Assembly (NCBI RefSeq): GCF_009363715.1
Contig: NZ_CP045404.1
Location: forward strand, 2,386,001 to 2,450,000
Direction of reading: 5' to 3'
DNA length: 64,000 nt
DNA from: Roseovarius sp. THAF9
GTDB taxonomy: Bacteria > Pseudomonadota > Alphaproteobacteria > Rhodobacterales > Rhodobacteraceae
This document shows, in pieces, positions 9,271-17,555 of the stretch (position 1 is the stretch's first letter; each line of letters begins with the position of its first letter). Made by a program: the position numbers and the translations under genes. The notes beneath the pieces are model-generated. The model saw nothing but the letters and a program-made list of their open reading frames with translations, had not been told where the DNA came from and made no database searches.

Positions 9271-9596
9271 GAAAACTCTCTCCAGCTCCAGCCCGGCACC
9301 TTCGCCGAGATCTTGTCCTTGATGTCCTTCGGCGGCTCGGTGGTCTGCGCCGGGTAGGTCCCGTAAACCTCCAGCGTCACCGTGTTGCGTGCGGCGTGGA
9401 ACCACTTGCCGCAGCCGTTGGTGTGGCGCCAGCGCTCAAGGTGCACGCCCTTGGGGTTCTCACGCTTGAAGAGGTAGGCGTGAAAATCGTCATCGCTCGA
9501 GTCCGGCCCGAACCGCTTCAGATGCGCTTCGCCGCCCCCCGCGAACTCGGTTTCCTCGCCCTTCACCCCGCAATAGGGACATTCCAGGATCAGCAT
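9267..9596 (-). CDS. soxD: Sarcosine oxidase, delta subunit
   Basis: The 109-residue small subunit holds a zinc-ribbon-like knuckle, MLILECPYCGVKGEETEF, and a second conserved part, RWRHTNGCGKWFHAARNT. The product completes the alpha-beta-gamma-delta sarcosine oxidase. Start 9596 was chosen over GTG 9605 because AAAGGTGG at 9602-9609 is ideally spaced for 9596 and overlaps the GTG. The stop overlaps the soxA start. Confidence 0.93.
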   Translation of the reverse strand: MLILECPYCGVKGEETEFAGGGEAHLKRFGPDSSDDDFHAYLFKRENPKGVHLERWRHTNGCGKWFHAARNTVTLEVYGTYPAQTTEPPKDIKDKISAKVPGWSWREFS

Positions 9597-9725
9597 GCCA
9601 TCCACCTTTCCATGTTGCGTGCCTCACGCACGACTTTAACTGCGCGTGCCTTGCGCACGACAAAGGCGGGCGCCGATTGGCACCCGCCCATTGAATTGCG
9701 ATCACCCCCGCCGAAGCGAAGCGTG

Positions 9726-9959
9726 TTATTCTGCGACAGCAGCCGTGCTTGCCACGCCGTCGGCCGGGTCATCCGGCACGACGAAACCTTGCGGCACGTC
9801 GGACAGGTCCGGCGCGGTGCCATTGCCGAGCGAGCCGGCAAAGACCAGGGCCCCCAGTGCAACGACGACGACGAGTACCCAGAAGAGACCCGCGCTGCCC
9901 GCGTCGTGAACGGGCATCCCGTAACCGCGCCGCTGCTGCCATCGTTCGTAATCAGACAT
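9726..9959 (-). CDS. Small single-span membrane protein between soxB and soxD
   Basis: The 77-residue protein has one central hydrophobic span (about residues 24-44, GLFWVLVVVVALGALVFAG), a charged N-terminal head (MSDYERWQQRRGYG) and an acidic tail. It lies within the sarcosine oxidase cluster on the same strand, 165 bp after soxB and 130 bp before soxD. No enzyme motif is seen. It may be a conserved roseobacter ORF of unknown role. Coding is supported by its membrane profile and position; the function is open. Confidence 0.6.
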   Translation of the reverse strand: MSDYERWQQRRGYGMPVHDAGSAGLFWVLVVVVALGALVFAGSLGNGTAPDLSDVPQGFVVPDDPADGVASTAAVAE

Positions 9960-10124
9960 CTCTCGAACTCCTCATGGTGGGAGTTCGACCTTGCGCCCGT
10001 CCGGCCCCGCGCGGAAGGACCGGCAAAACCCCGCGCAGGGTTTGGGCCGGTTCCCGCAACTTCTGCGCGAACGCGTGGGCCGGTTTCCGCTTGGCCTGAC
10101 ATATGTGCCGCACCGTTGCGCATC

Positions 10125-11369
10125 TTAGTGCGCCACACCCGCGGCAACGCTCTCGTCGATAAAGCGGCCTTCGTAGAATCGGTCCAGACCGAACTCGTCG
10201 GTCAGCGGCGAATACCCCTTCGCCATCAGCTCGGCAAAGCCCCAGCCCGAGCCGGGAATGGCCTTGAACCCGCCCGTGCCCCAGCCGCAGTTGATGAACA
10301 CGTTATCCACCGGCGTCTTCGACAGGATGGGCGAGCGGTCCCCGGTCATGTCCACGATCCCGCCCCATTGCCGCAGCATCTTCAGCCGCGAAATCATCGG
10401 GAAGGTCTCGATCAGCGCCCGCACGGTTTCCTCGATATGATGGAAGCTGCCCCGCTGGGTATAGTTGTTGTACCCATCAGCGCCGCCGCCGATCACCATC
10501 TCGCCCTTGTCCGACTGGCTCATGTAGCCATGCACCGTGTTGGCCATCACCACCACGTCCATGCATGGCTTGATCGGCTCGCTCACCAGCGCCTGCAACG
10601 CCACGCTCTCGATCGGCAGGCGGAACCCGGCCATGTCGGCCAGATGCCCCGAATGCCCCGCCACCACGATGCCCAGCTTGTCACAGGCGATGTCACCCTT
10701 GTTGGTGCTCACCCCCGTGACCTTGCCGCCCTCGGTGCGGATGCCGGTCACTTCGCATTTCTGGATCACATCCATACCCATGGCCGAACACGCCCGCGCA
10801 TAACCCCACGCCACCGCGTCGTGCCGCGCCGTGCCGCCGCGCGCCTGCCACAGCCCGCCCAGCACCGGGTAGCGCGGGCCCTCCAGGTTGATGATCGGGC
10901 ACAGCTCTTTCACGCGGCTGGGGCTGATGAACTCGGTCTTCACGCCCTGCAGCGCGTTGGCATGCGCCGTCCGCTCATAGCCCCGCACCTCGTGCTGGGT
11001 CTGCGCCAGCATGATCACGCCGCGCGGACTGAACATGATGTTATAGTTCAGATCCTGGCTCAGCGTCTCATAGAGGCTGCGCGATTTCTCGTACATCGCG
11101 GCCGACGCATCCTGCAGATAGTTCGACCGGATGATCGTCGTGTTCCGCCCGGTGTTGCCGCCGCCCAGCCAGCCCTTTTCAAGGATCGCCACGTTCTTGA
11201 TGCCGTGGTTCTTGCCCAGGTAATAGGCCGTCGCCAACCCATGCCCGCCCGCGCCGATGATGATCGCGTCGTATTTCTTCTTGGGTTCCGGCGAGGCCCA
11301 GGCCCGCTCCCATCCCATGTGATATTTCAGCGCTTCTTTCGCGACGGCAAAGGCGGAATAACGTTTCAT
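10125..11369 (-). CDS. soxB: Sarcosine oxidase, beta subunit
   Basis: The 414-residue flavoprotein subunit carries the FAD-binding GxGxxG site DAIIIGAGGHGLATAYYLGK near residue 31. It is where sarcosine is oxidised and FMN is bound covalently at the alpha-beta interface. A GWGTGGFKAIPGSG segment near residue 360 is typical of the DAO fold in SoxB. I placed the start at ATG 11369 (MKRYSAFAVAKEAL), giving the usual length near 415; ATG 11387 (MSETRLMKRY) is an alternative, and neither has a strong ribosome site. The frame stays open to 11573 but the extension is not SoxB-like. Confidence 0.93.
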   Translation of the reverse strand: MKRYSAFAVAKEALKYHMGWERAWASPEPKKKYDAIIIGAGGHGLATAYYLGKNHGIKNVAILEKGWLGGGNTGRNTTIIRSNYLQDASAAMYEKSRSLYETLSQDLNYNIMFSPRGVIMLAQTQHEVRGYERTAHANALQGVKTEFISPSRVKELCPIINLEGPRYPVLGGLWQARGGTARHDAVAWGYARACSAMGMDVIQKCEVTGIRTEGGKVTGVSTNKGDIACDKLGIVVAGHSGHLADMAGFRLPIESVALQALVSEPIKPCMDVVVMANTVHGYMSQSDKGEMVIGGGADGYNNYTQRGSFHHIEETVRALIETFPMISRLKMLRQWGGIVDMTGDRSPILSKTPVDNVFINCGWGTGGFKAIPGSGWGFAELMAKGYSPLTDEFGLDRFYEGRFIDESVAAGVAH

Positions 11370-11607
11370 CAGGCGGGTCTCGCTCATGGCATGGATAGGG
11401 TCCGGCCCAGGGGATTCGCCCCCGCGCCGTGTCATTGCCCCCCATATGTAACAATGTGGCGTTAACACCGACACCTCATGCGGCACGAATGGCCTGATTT
11501 GCGACATGCCGCCACCCATCCGCCCCTGCGACACCAAGGCCGACCACTTGCCTCTTTCGGTTTGCCCGCCCAATCGTTAAATCACCCCACGAAGACAGGG
11601 AGATCAC

Positions 11608-12846
11608 ATGACATTCTGGGTGCTCGCCATCGCCTTGGGCCTCGCCTGCGCCGCCATCCTCGGGCTGGTGCTGCTCCGTGGCCGCGTCGGCGACGCGCCG
11701 CCCGCCGCCTATGACCTGCAGGTCTATCGCGACCAGTTGAAAGAGGTCGACCGCGACCTCGCCCGCGGTGTCATCACCCCCGAGGATGCCGAGCGGACCC
11801 GCTCGGAAGTCTCCCGCCGCATCCTCGCCGCCGACGCCCAGCTTCAGGCCACCGGGCAGGCCGGCGCCCAGCCTGCACTTCCGGGCAAGGCCTTCGCCAC
11901 CCTCGCCCTCGCCGCGCTCGTCGCCGGTGCCGTACTACTCTATGCGCAGATGGGCACACCCGGATACAACGACGTCCCCCGCACCGCGCGGCTGGCCGCC
12001 TCGGAAGAGGCCCGCGCCAACCGCCTCTCCCAGACCGAGGCCGAAGCACGCTTCAAAGCCTCCCAGCCCGTCACCCCCGACATGGGCGAGGTCGATCCGC
12101 AATATCTCGAACTGATGGACCGCCTGCGCGAGGCCGTCGAAAACCGGCCCGACGAAATCCAGGGCTACATCCTTCTGGCCCGGAACGAGGCGGCGCTCGG
12201 CAACCTCGCCGCCGCCGCCGAGGCCAAGGCGCGCGTGATCGAACTCAAAGGCGACGCCGCCACCGCCGCCGACTACGCGGAACTCTCGGACATGATGGTC
12301 TCCGCCGCCGGCGGCTACGTCTCGGCCGAGGCCGCCGAAGCCATCCGCGCCGCGCTCGCCCGCAACCCGAAAGAGCCGCGCGCGCGCTATTACATGGGCC
12401 TCTACATGATCCAGGTCGACCGCCCCGACATCGCCTTCCGCACCTGGGACGGCCTCCTGCGCGAAAGCACGCCGGATGCGCCCTGGACCGCCCTCATCCG
12501 CCCCCGGATCGAGGAACTGGCCTGGCGTGCCGGCATCAACCGCTACGAGCCGCCCGCCGAAGGCGCCGCCCCCGGCCCGTCGCAGGGCGACATCGACGCC
12601 GCCGGCGACATGAGCGCCGAGGACCGCGCCGCCATGATCCGCGGCATGGTCGACCGCCTCGCAACCCGCATCGACGAAACCGGCGGCACGCCGGACGAAT
12701 GGGTGCGCCTCTCGAACGCCTACGCCGTGCTGGGCGACTTCGACGCGGTGCGCGACCTCATCGCCCGCGCGCAGGACCGGTTCGACGACCCCACGGTGAT
12801 CGACACCATCACCAACGCCGCCAAGCAGGCCGGCTTCTCGGAATGA
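11608..12846 (+). CDS. ccmI: Cytochrome c biogenesis protein CcmI
   Basis: The 412-residue inner-membrane protein is part of the heme-ligation complex CcmFHI and chaperones apocytochrome c in the periplasm. It shows a first membrane segment (residues 2-24), a cytoplasmic loop with YRDQLKEVDRDLARGVI, and a second span near 95-112. A periplasmic TPR-rich domain follows (about 150-400). This layout is diagnostic. GGGAGATCAC gives a good ribosome site. The ruvX start overlaps its stop (ATGA), so the three genes ccmI-ruvX-DUF1289 form one operon. Confidence 0.92.
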   Translation: MTFWVLAIALGLACAAILGLVLLRGRVGDAPPAAYDLQVYRDQLKEVDRDLARGVITPEDAERTRSEVSRRILAADAQLQATGQAGAQPALPGKAFATLALAALVAGAVLLYAQMGTPGYNDVPRTARLAASEEARANRLSQTEAEARFKASQPVTPDMGEVDPQYLELMDRLREAVENRPDEIQGYILLARNEAALGNLAAAAEAKARVIELKGDAATAADYAELSDMMVSAAGGYVSAEAAEAIRAALARNPKEPRARYYMGLYMIQVDRPDIAFRTWDGLLRESTPDAPWTALIRPRIEELAWRAGINRYEPPAEGAAPGPSQGDIDAAGDMSAEDRAAMIRGMVDRLATRIDETGGTPDEWVRLSNAYAVLGDFDAVRDLIARAQDRFDDPTVIDTITNAAKQAGFSE

Positions 12847-13319
12847 TCGTCGAGGATTTCGCCGCCTTCGCTGCCGCCCTGCCCGGCTTTCGCGCGCTTT
12901 TGGGCCTCGATCTCGGCACCAAGACCATCGGCGTCGCCTCCTCCGACGCGCTTCTGTCGTCCGCCAACCCGGTCGAGACAATCAAGCGCACCAAGTTCAC
13001 CGCCGATGCCGACCGCCTGCTGGCCATCGCCGCAGACCGCAATGCCGCCGGTCTGATCCTCGGCCTGCCCCGCAACATGGACGGCTCCGAGGGCCCGCGC
13101 TGCCAATCGACCCGCGCCTTCGCCCGCAACCTCGCCGCGCGCACCGATCTGCCCATCGGCTTCTGGGACGAGCGCCTCTCCACCGTTGCGGCAGAAAGAG
13201 CACTGATCGAGGCCGATTTGACCCGAAAGCGTCGCGCAGAGGTGATCGACGCCGTGGCCGCCGCGTATATCCTGCAAGGAGCGCTGGACCGAATCCGCCA
13301 CCTGAAAGCCGAGACATGA
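12843..13319 (+). CDS. ruvX: Putative pre-16S rRNA nuclease / Holliday junction resolvase-like YqgF
   Basis: The 158-residue RNase H-like protein carries LLGLDLGTKTIGVASSD near residue 20-37, GLILGLPRNMDGSEGPRC near 72-90 and WDERLSTVAAERAL near 108-121. These are the hallmark motifs of YqgF/RuvX, which matures 16S rRNA and was earlier named a Holliday junction resolvase. Start 12843 gives an ATGA overlap with ccmI; the longer upstream frame runs inside ccmI and is a shadow. Confidence 0.92.
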   Translation: MIVEDFAAFAAALPGFRALLGLDLGTKTIGVASSDALLSSANPVETIKRTKFTADADRLLAIAADRNAAGLILGLPRNMDGSEGPRCQSTRAFARNLAARTDLPIGFWDERLSTVAAERALIEADLTRKRRAEVIDAVAAAYILQGALDRIRHLKAET

Positions 13320-13552
13320 ACGACAACCCCGTCTGGACCCGCAACGAGATCGAAAGCCCCTGCGTGCGCATCTGCGTCGTCCACCCCGAGGCGCGGATCT
13401 GCACGGGCTGCTATCGCACCATCGACGAGATCGGCCGCTGGTCCAAGATGACGCCCGACGAACGCCGCGAGGTGATGTCCGACCTGCCCGACCGCGCCGC
13501 CACCCTGACCAAGCGCCGCGGGGGACGCGCGGCCCGGCTGAAGCGCGGCTGA
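13316..13552 (+). CDS. DUF1289 protein
   Basis: A 78-residue protein with a Cys-rich N-terminal half: CVRICVVHPEARICTGCYRT has the C-x3-C...C-x2-C pattern of DUF1289, then an SKMTPDERREVM segment. The tail is basic. The cysteines probably bind a metal. The ATG overlaps the ruvX stop. The function is unknown; a second DUF1289 paralogue lies at 51351 next to hemP. Confidence 0.85.
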   Translation: MNDNPVWTRNEIESPCVRICVVHPEARICTGCYRTIDEIGRWSKMTPDERREVMSDLPDRAATLTKRRGGRAARLKRG

Positions 13553-13824
13553 AACCGCCCACACAGACGGTCTCCCTCAGCGCACCGAAGAATTGCAATT
13601 TTTCGGCCCGGAGTTTTGCAAAATTCCGCGCCGCGCTCCGGCGTCACACCCAAAGCAACCGGTAAGGATACCGCAGCAACGATTGCGCCCCGGCAAACGC
13701 ACCGAACGCTCTGTTCATTTCACCCTTCGGCCCATGCCACCGCCGCGATACCACTGACATACCGACGCCATACCGACATGCTTTTCGCAGTTTTCCCTGT
13801 GTTAACCTTCGAGTCGCCCAGTTC
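13553..13824. other. Non-coding spacer
   Basis: A 272-bp gap between the convergent DUF1289 and oxygenase genes. It contains the inverted repeat TTTTGCAAAA at 13613-13622 and is less GC-rich than its flanks. No gene, clear terminator or repeat family was recognised. Confidence 0.4.
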
Positions 13825-14607
13825 TCAGGGCGCGGTCAGCCACTGATCCCCCAAGGTCGGCCACTCCGGCCGGAAATAGACGATCATCCGCCCCTCGTCC
13901 GGGGCCTCCGCGCCATCCTCCCACGGCGCCACGCCATGCACCGCCAGCCGGTGCACCGCATAGGCCTCTCCCGGTTTCGCCGGCAGCAGAACCCTCTCGC
14001 AGGTGTCGAAAACCTCGCGACGCGCCGCCTTGTAGATATCCGTCAGGTCGACCCTGTCCCACGCCTCCGGCGGGACGCCTTGCAATGCCTCGGCAAACGC
14101 CGTGCGCATAATTTTATGACTGCCTTCCCAGACACTTAGCGGACTGGCCCCGGGACCGCACTCCGTCAACGGAAGCCCCAGGATATAGGCGTGCCGCTCC
14201 TTCAGAAACCGCCGCCTGTCCGGCCCTTCCAACAGCAACCCATCCACATGCGCCGCATCCCGCCGCAGCCTGTAGCCAAAGGCCGCTTCCCCCTCGCCGT
14301 CCTTGGGTCTGGGGTATCCGGGATACATCACCGATACCTGTCCCCGGTGTAGCGGCAGGCGGCCATATAGCTCCGATACAGCCTCCCATGCTTGCCCTGT
14401 CAGCGGGCCGGCCTCGCCCACTGTCCCATCGGGCGCGTTCGGTAGCGTATCGACACCCACAAACCACGTCCCTTCACAGTACATCCAGCGCTGCTCTCCG
14501 GGTGCCTTAACCCTTTCTTTCGCAACGCAAAACGCCGCCTCAGCCCAGGCTGCCACGGACGGATCAAACGCGAACCGCGCCCATCCTTTCCCAAGGAAAT
14601 CCTTCAC
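13825..14607 (-). CDS. PhyH-like Fe(II)/2-oxoglutarate oxygenase, function unknown
   Basis: The 260-residue protein starts at GTG 14607, which overlaps the dusA stop (GTGA). A putative metal triad can be read: His and Asp in AAHVDGLLLEG near residue 115-118, and a distal His in YAVHRLAVHGVAPW near 215-226. An Arg follows in MIVYFRPEW near 246. This is the arrangement of phytanoyl-CoA dioxygenase-type enzymes. The substrate is unknown. The pairing with dusA might suggest tRNA modification, but that is inference. The call rests on motif spacing only. Confidence 0.65.
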   Translation of the reverse strand: MKDFLGKGWARFAFDPSVAAWAEAAFCVAKERVKAPGEQRWMYCEGTWFVGVDTLPNAPDGTVGEAGPLTGQAWEAVSELYGRLPLHRGQVSVMYPGYPRPKDGEGEAAFGYRLRRDAAHVDGLLLEGPDRRRFLKERHAYILGLPLTECGPGASPLSVWEGSHKIMRTAFAEALQGVPPEAWDRVDLTDIYKAARREVFDTCERVLLPAKPGEAYAVHRLAVHGVAPWEDGAEAPDEGRMIVYFRPEWPTLGDQWLTAP

Positions 14608-15611
14608 GCCGCAATCCCCGTCACCTGCGACAGTGCCTCCTCCACCAACGCCGTTCCGGCCCCCGGTTTGGTGGCGTTTTCCGACAGCATCCGACGCCAT
14701 GCCCGCGCCCCCGGCTGACCCGCGAAAAGCCCCAGCATATGCCGCGTCACCTGATGCAGCTTACCCCCTGAAATCAAATGGTTTTCGACGTAGGGAAGCA
14801 TGGCCTTCACCGCGTCTTCTCCCGTCCGGTCTGGCCCGGGCTCGCCGAACACACGCCGGTCCGCCGCGCCCAGGATATCGACCGGCCGGTGATACGCCGC
14901 TCGTCCCAGCATCACGCCATCGAACCCGGCCTCCAAGTGGGCCACCGCCGCATCCAGCGTCTCGACCCCGCCGTTCAGCGAGATATGCAAGTCTGGAAAT
15001 TGCTCTTTCATTCGCGCCACCAGCGCGTAGTCCAAGGGCGGAATATCCCTGTTTTCCTTAGGGCTAAGCCCTTGTAACCACGCCTTGCGCGCATGAATGG
15101 TGAACCGCCGCACACCCGCCGCTCTGACCCGTTCCAGAAAACCGGGAAGCACGGTTTCGCTCACCTGATCGTCCACGCCGATCCGGCATTTTACCGTGAC
15201 CTCCGTGTCCACCGCGCCGATCATCGCGGCGCAGCACTCGGCCACCAGGTCAGGCTGCTTCATCAGCACCGCACCGAAAGTCCCCGACTGCACCCGGTCG
15301 CTGGGACAGCCCACGTTCAGATTAATCTCATCATATCCCGCCTCGGCCCCCAACCGCGCCGCCTCGGCCAATTCGCCAGGCGCCGATCCGCCCAATTGCA
15401 AAGCCACGGGATGTTCCTCGGGCGCATGGTCCAAAAGATGCAACGCCCCACCGCGCACCAATGCCGGCGCGGTCACCATCTCGGTATAGAGCAAGGCGTT
15501 CCGCGACAATTGCCGATGCAGGAACCGGCAATGACGGTCGGTCCAATCCATCATGGGTGCCACGCTTAGCCGCGAAGAGACGCAAGCATCTGATTTTGCT
15601 TCACTAATCAT
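14604..15611 (-). CDS. dusA: tRNA-dihydrouridine synthase A
   Basis: The 335-residue FMN enzyme reduces U20/U20a of tRNA to dihydrouridine with NADPH. SVAPMMDWTDRHCR at residues 16-29 starts the TIM barrel. NVGCPSDRVQSG near residue 97-108 holds the catalytic Cys, and VKCRIGVDD near 139 and HARKAWLQGLSPKENR near 170 are DusA-type. The first 15 codons and the DNA upstream are AT-richer than the rest of the gene and lie on the integrative element's side of the attachment site. The present 5' end and promoter were therefore probably supplied by that element; the displaced 5' end is at 42504-42596. Confidence 0.94.
   Translation of the reverse strand: MISEAKSDACVSSRLSVAPMMDWTDRHCRFLHRQLSRNALLYTEMVTAPALVRGGALHLLDHAPEEHPVALQLGGSAPGELAEAARLGAEAGYDEINLNVGCPSDRVQSGTFGAVLMKQPDLVAECCAAMIGAVDTEVTVKCRIGVDDQVSETVLPGFLERVRAAGVRRFTIHARKAWLQGLSPKENRDIPPLDYALVARMKEQFPDLHISLNGGVETLDAAVAHLEAGFDGVMLGRAAYHRPVDILGAADRRVFGEPGPDRTGEDAVKAMLPYVENHLISGGKLHQVTRHMLGLFAGQPGARAWRRMLSENATKPGAGTALVEEALSQVTGIAA
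15541..15560. repeat. Attachment site attL in dusA codons for APMMDWT
   Basis: The sequence GTCCAATCCATCATGGGTGC lies within dusA codons for APMMDWT. It recurs at 42535-42554 with two mismatches, including an identical core TCCATCATGGG. Together with the adjacent integrase this marks the left boundary of the inserted element. The exact crossover point within the 20 bp is not resolved. Confidence 0.85.
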
Positions 15612-15829
15612 CTTTAACCCATCAGCCTCTCAGCTTCGAAATCACTCCATTCCGCCGGGTTATGCCCTATTCTGCCAGGTTTCGCGAGCCGTGTTGCTAC
15701 GGCGTAGCAACTCACAATGCCATCCGTCCAAGCGGGCGAGAGGCCCTCCAGTGCCGTCAGGTGTCCCGATTTCCGAGGTTTTGACCTCGGATCAACCTTC
15801 TGTCTGCAATCGACCAAGGAAGTCCAACC

Positions 15830-17080
15830 ATGACCGCAAACATCATCCAGTTTCCAGGCAAGCAAGTGGCCGCACCGCTCCCAGCTCCTCTTAATGAAAA
15901 AGTGCGTGATGACAGCGCACCGACAAAGGTCCCGGCGAGGAGAGGCTCGAAGGCGCGATCAGATGGTCGCCGCATCAACCACTCTAAATATCGCAGTGTC
16001 GAACCAAACATTCAAAAAATTCCTGGCGAGGATGGCGGATGCTCCTATCGCGTCCAGATTCGCAAGACCGTTCAGGGAGAAAGCGTCAGCTTCACCAAGA
16101 CCTTCTCCAAGCTTGCCATGGCGAGGAAATGGAAGAAACGGAAGCTCGCCGAAATCGAGCTCAATGGCGTTCAAGCGGTTTCGAAAAAAGGCGATACGGT
16201 AGCCCACGCGATCACGGCTCGCCTCGCAAAGCACAAGCATTTGGGCTCTTCTGCGAGGCAGCAACTCAACTGGCTGAAGAAAAGCGACTTCGGAAAGAAG
16301 AAGTTGACCGAGCTGTCGTTGGAAAGCCTAACCGACCTCGCAGACGACATGCTGGCAGAAGATCGGCAACCTCAAACGGTAGCCGGGTACCTTTCAATTC
16401 TCGTGAACACGCTCTACTGGGCGTCCAGGCGCAATTTCATCGTTCCTGTTGCCGCCCTAAAAGAGGCGATGGAACATATGTGGGAAGACGAGATACTCGC
16501 TCGCTCAGAGGAGCGGAATCGTCGGCCCACCATGGACGAGTTAGATAAAATTCTTGGGGCTGCGTGCGGGAACAAGCGACAGAAAATCCCTCTCGCAAAA
16601 ATTATCGTCTTCGCGATCTTCAGTTGCCGGCGTCTCGGAGAAATATGCCGCCTCCGGTGGGAAGACCTGCGTATCGAGCAGAAGAAAATCCTTGTCCGAG
16701 ACATGAAGCATCCGAGGAAGAAGAAAGGCAATGATGTATGGTGCAATCTGACCGACGAAGCGCTTGCCGTCATCCTGTCGATGCCCCGCGAAGGAGACTT
16801 CATATTCCCGTTTAACGCGCGGTCCGTCGGAGCAGCATGGCGTCGTCATCGCGTCCGGCTCAATATCCGAGATCTCCGGTTCCACGACCTTCGGCATGAA
16901 GGCATCACCAGGCTCTTCGAAATGGGAATGCCCGCAGCCTTCGTCGCCAAGCATTCAGGACACAAGAACGGTGGATGCCTCTATCGCTACGAACATGTCG
17001 AAAAAGAAGGCGACAAATTCGCTGGATGGCAATGGAGCCATTGGGCAACCAGAGGGAGTGCAAACATAGTATTCCGATGA
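15830..17080 (+). CDS. Tyrosine-type site-specific integrase of the dusA island
   Basis: The 416-residue recombinase would insert and excise the island. It has a basic N-terminal arm and DNA-binding region (residues 40-230) and a C-terminal catalytic domain. Catalytic residues visible are Arg in FSCRRLGEICRLRWEDL near 266, His and Arg in FHDLRHEGITRLFEMG near 347-350, His in AKHSGHKNGG near 373, and the Tyr nucleophile in LYRYEHVEKEG near 386. AAGGAAGTCCAACC precedes the ATG. It reads away from dusA, as expected for dusA-targeting integrases. Base composition is lower in GC than that of the flanking genes. Confidence 0.93.
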   Translation: MTANIIQFPGKQVAAPLPAPLNEKVRDDSAPTKVPARRGSKARSDGRRINHSKYRSVEPNIQKIPGEDGGCSYRVQIRKTVQGESVSFTKTFSKLAMARKWKKRKLAEIELNGVQAVSKKGDTVAHAITARLAKHKHLGSSARQQLNWLKKSDFGKKKLTELSLESLTDLADDMLAEDRQPQTVAGYLSILVNTLYWASRRNFIVPVAALKEAMEHMWEDEILARSEERNRRPTMDELDKILGAACGNKRQKIPLAKIIVFAIFSCRRLGEICRLRWEDLRIEQKKILVRDMKHPRKKKGNDVWCNLTDEALAVILSMPREGDFIFPFNARSVGAAWRRHRVRLNIRDLRFHDLRHEGITRLFEMGMPAAFVAKHSGHKNGGCLYRYEHVEKEGDKFAGWQWSHWATRGSANIVFR

Positions 17081-17153
17081 TGCCGGAAACTTCTGCTTCC
17101 TCGGCTGGACAGAATGAACCCACTTCCTGAGCACCCTGAAAACGGAGGCTCAG

Positions 17154-17408
17154 ATGGATACCTTGGAATTGCTCCTGAAACACTTCAATTTCCTGCCTTT
17201 CATTTCTCTTCAAGAGGCAGGAACCCTTTGGGGGCACACGGAGAAGACTATGAAGGAGAAAATCGACGCCGGAGATATACCCCTTCCCTACTTCACTCCC
17301 GACGGCAAACAAAAGTCGGTCAAACTTGTACGCTTAAAGACGGTTGCCAGAATACTGGACCAAAGAGCGACCGAAGCAGAGCGAGAGTTCGAGAAGCTTT
17401 GGACCTGA
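17154..17408 (+). CDS. PrtN-like small protein, candidate excision or regulatory factor
   Basis: An 84-residue protein, preceded by GGAGG, lies 74 bp after the integrase. The pattern M-x-TL-x2-L near the N-terminus, then KTMKEKIDAGDIPLPYF, a QKS motif and a C-terminal VARILDQRATEAEREF, fits the pyocin-activator PrtN family of small DNA-binding proteins. It aligns by eye with the protein at 41936-42187. A place next to the integrase suggests a recombination directionality factor or regulator; this is inference. Confidence 0.7.
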   Translation: MDTLELLLKHFNFLPFISLQEAGTLWGHTEKTMKEKIDAGDIPLPYFTPDGKQKSVKLVRLKTVARILDQRATEAEREFEKLWT

Positions 17409-17525
17409 GTGTTGGAAGGGCGGACGGACGAAGCCGCTATCGCGGCAATGGCGCTTTTGGCTGGCGCTATGAGCCGCCCCTCACGGCGCGAATTTTGCGA
17501 TCTCGCTGACCTGACTGACGATTGA
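17409..17525 (+). CDS. Possible 38-residue ORF after the PrtN-like gene
   Basis: GTG at 17409 follows directly on the TGA of the upstream gene and opens 38 codons with an alanine-rich stretch and an acidic end (CDLADLTDD). No independent ribosome site is seen, so expression would need reinitiation. It could be real or a chance frame; no family was recognised. Confidence 0.3.
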   Translation: MLEGRTDEAAIAAMALLAGAMSRPSRREFCDLADLTDD

Positions 17526-17555
17526 GGTTTCTCAATCTGATGACAGGAGGATCTC

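Noticed and set aside
9271..9405. N-terminal extension of soxA
   Set aside because: It overlaps soxD in another frame and lacks SoxA-like sequence; ATG 9270 gives the normal start and an ATGA overlap.
15612..15829. A tRNA gene as integration target next to the integrase
   Set aside because: No cloverleaf or CCA-type end was seen; the duplicated dusA segment explains the target instead.
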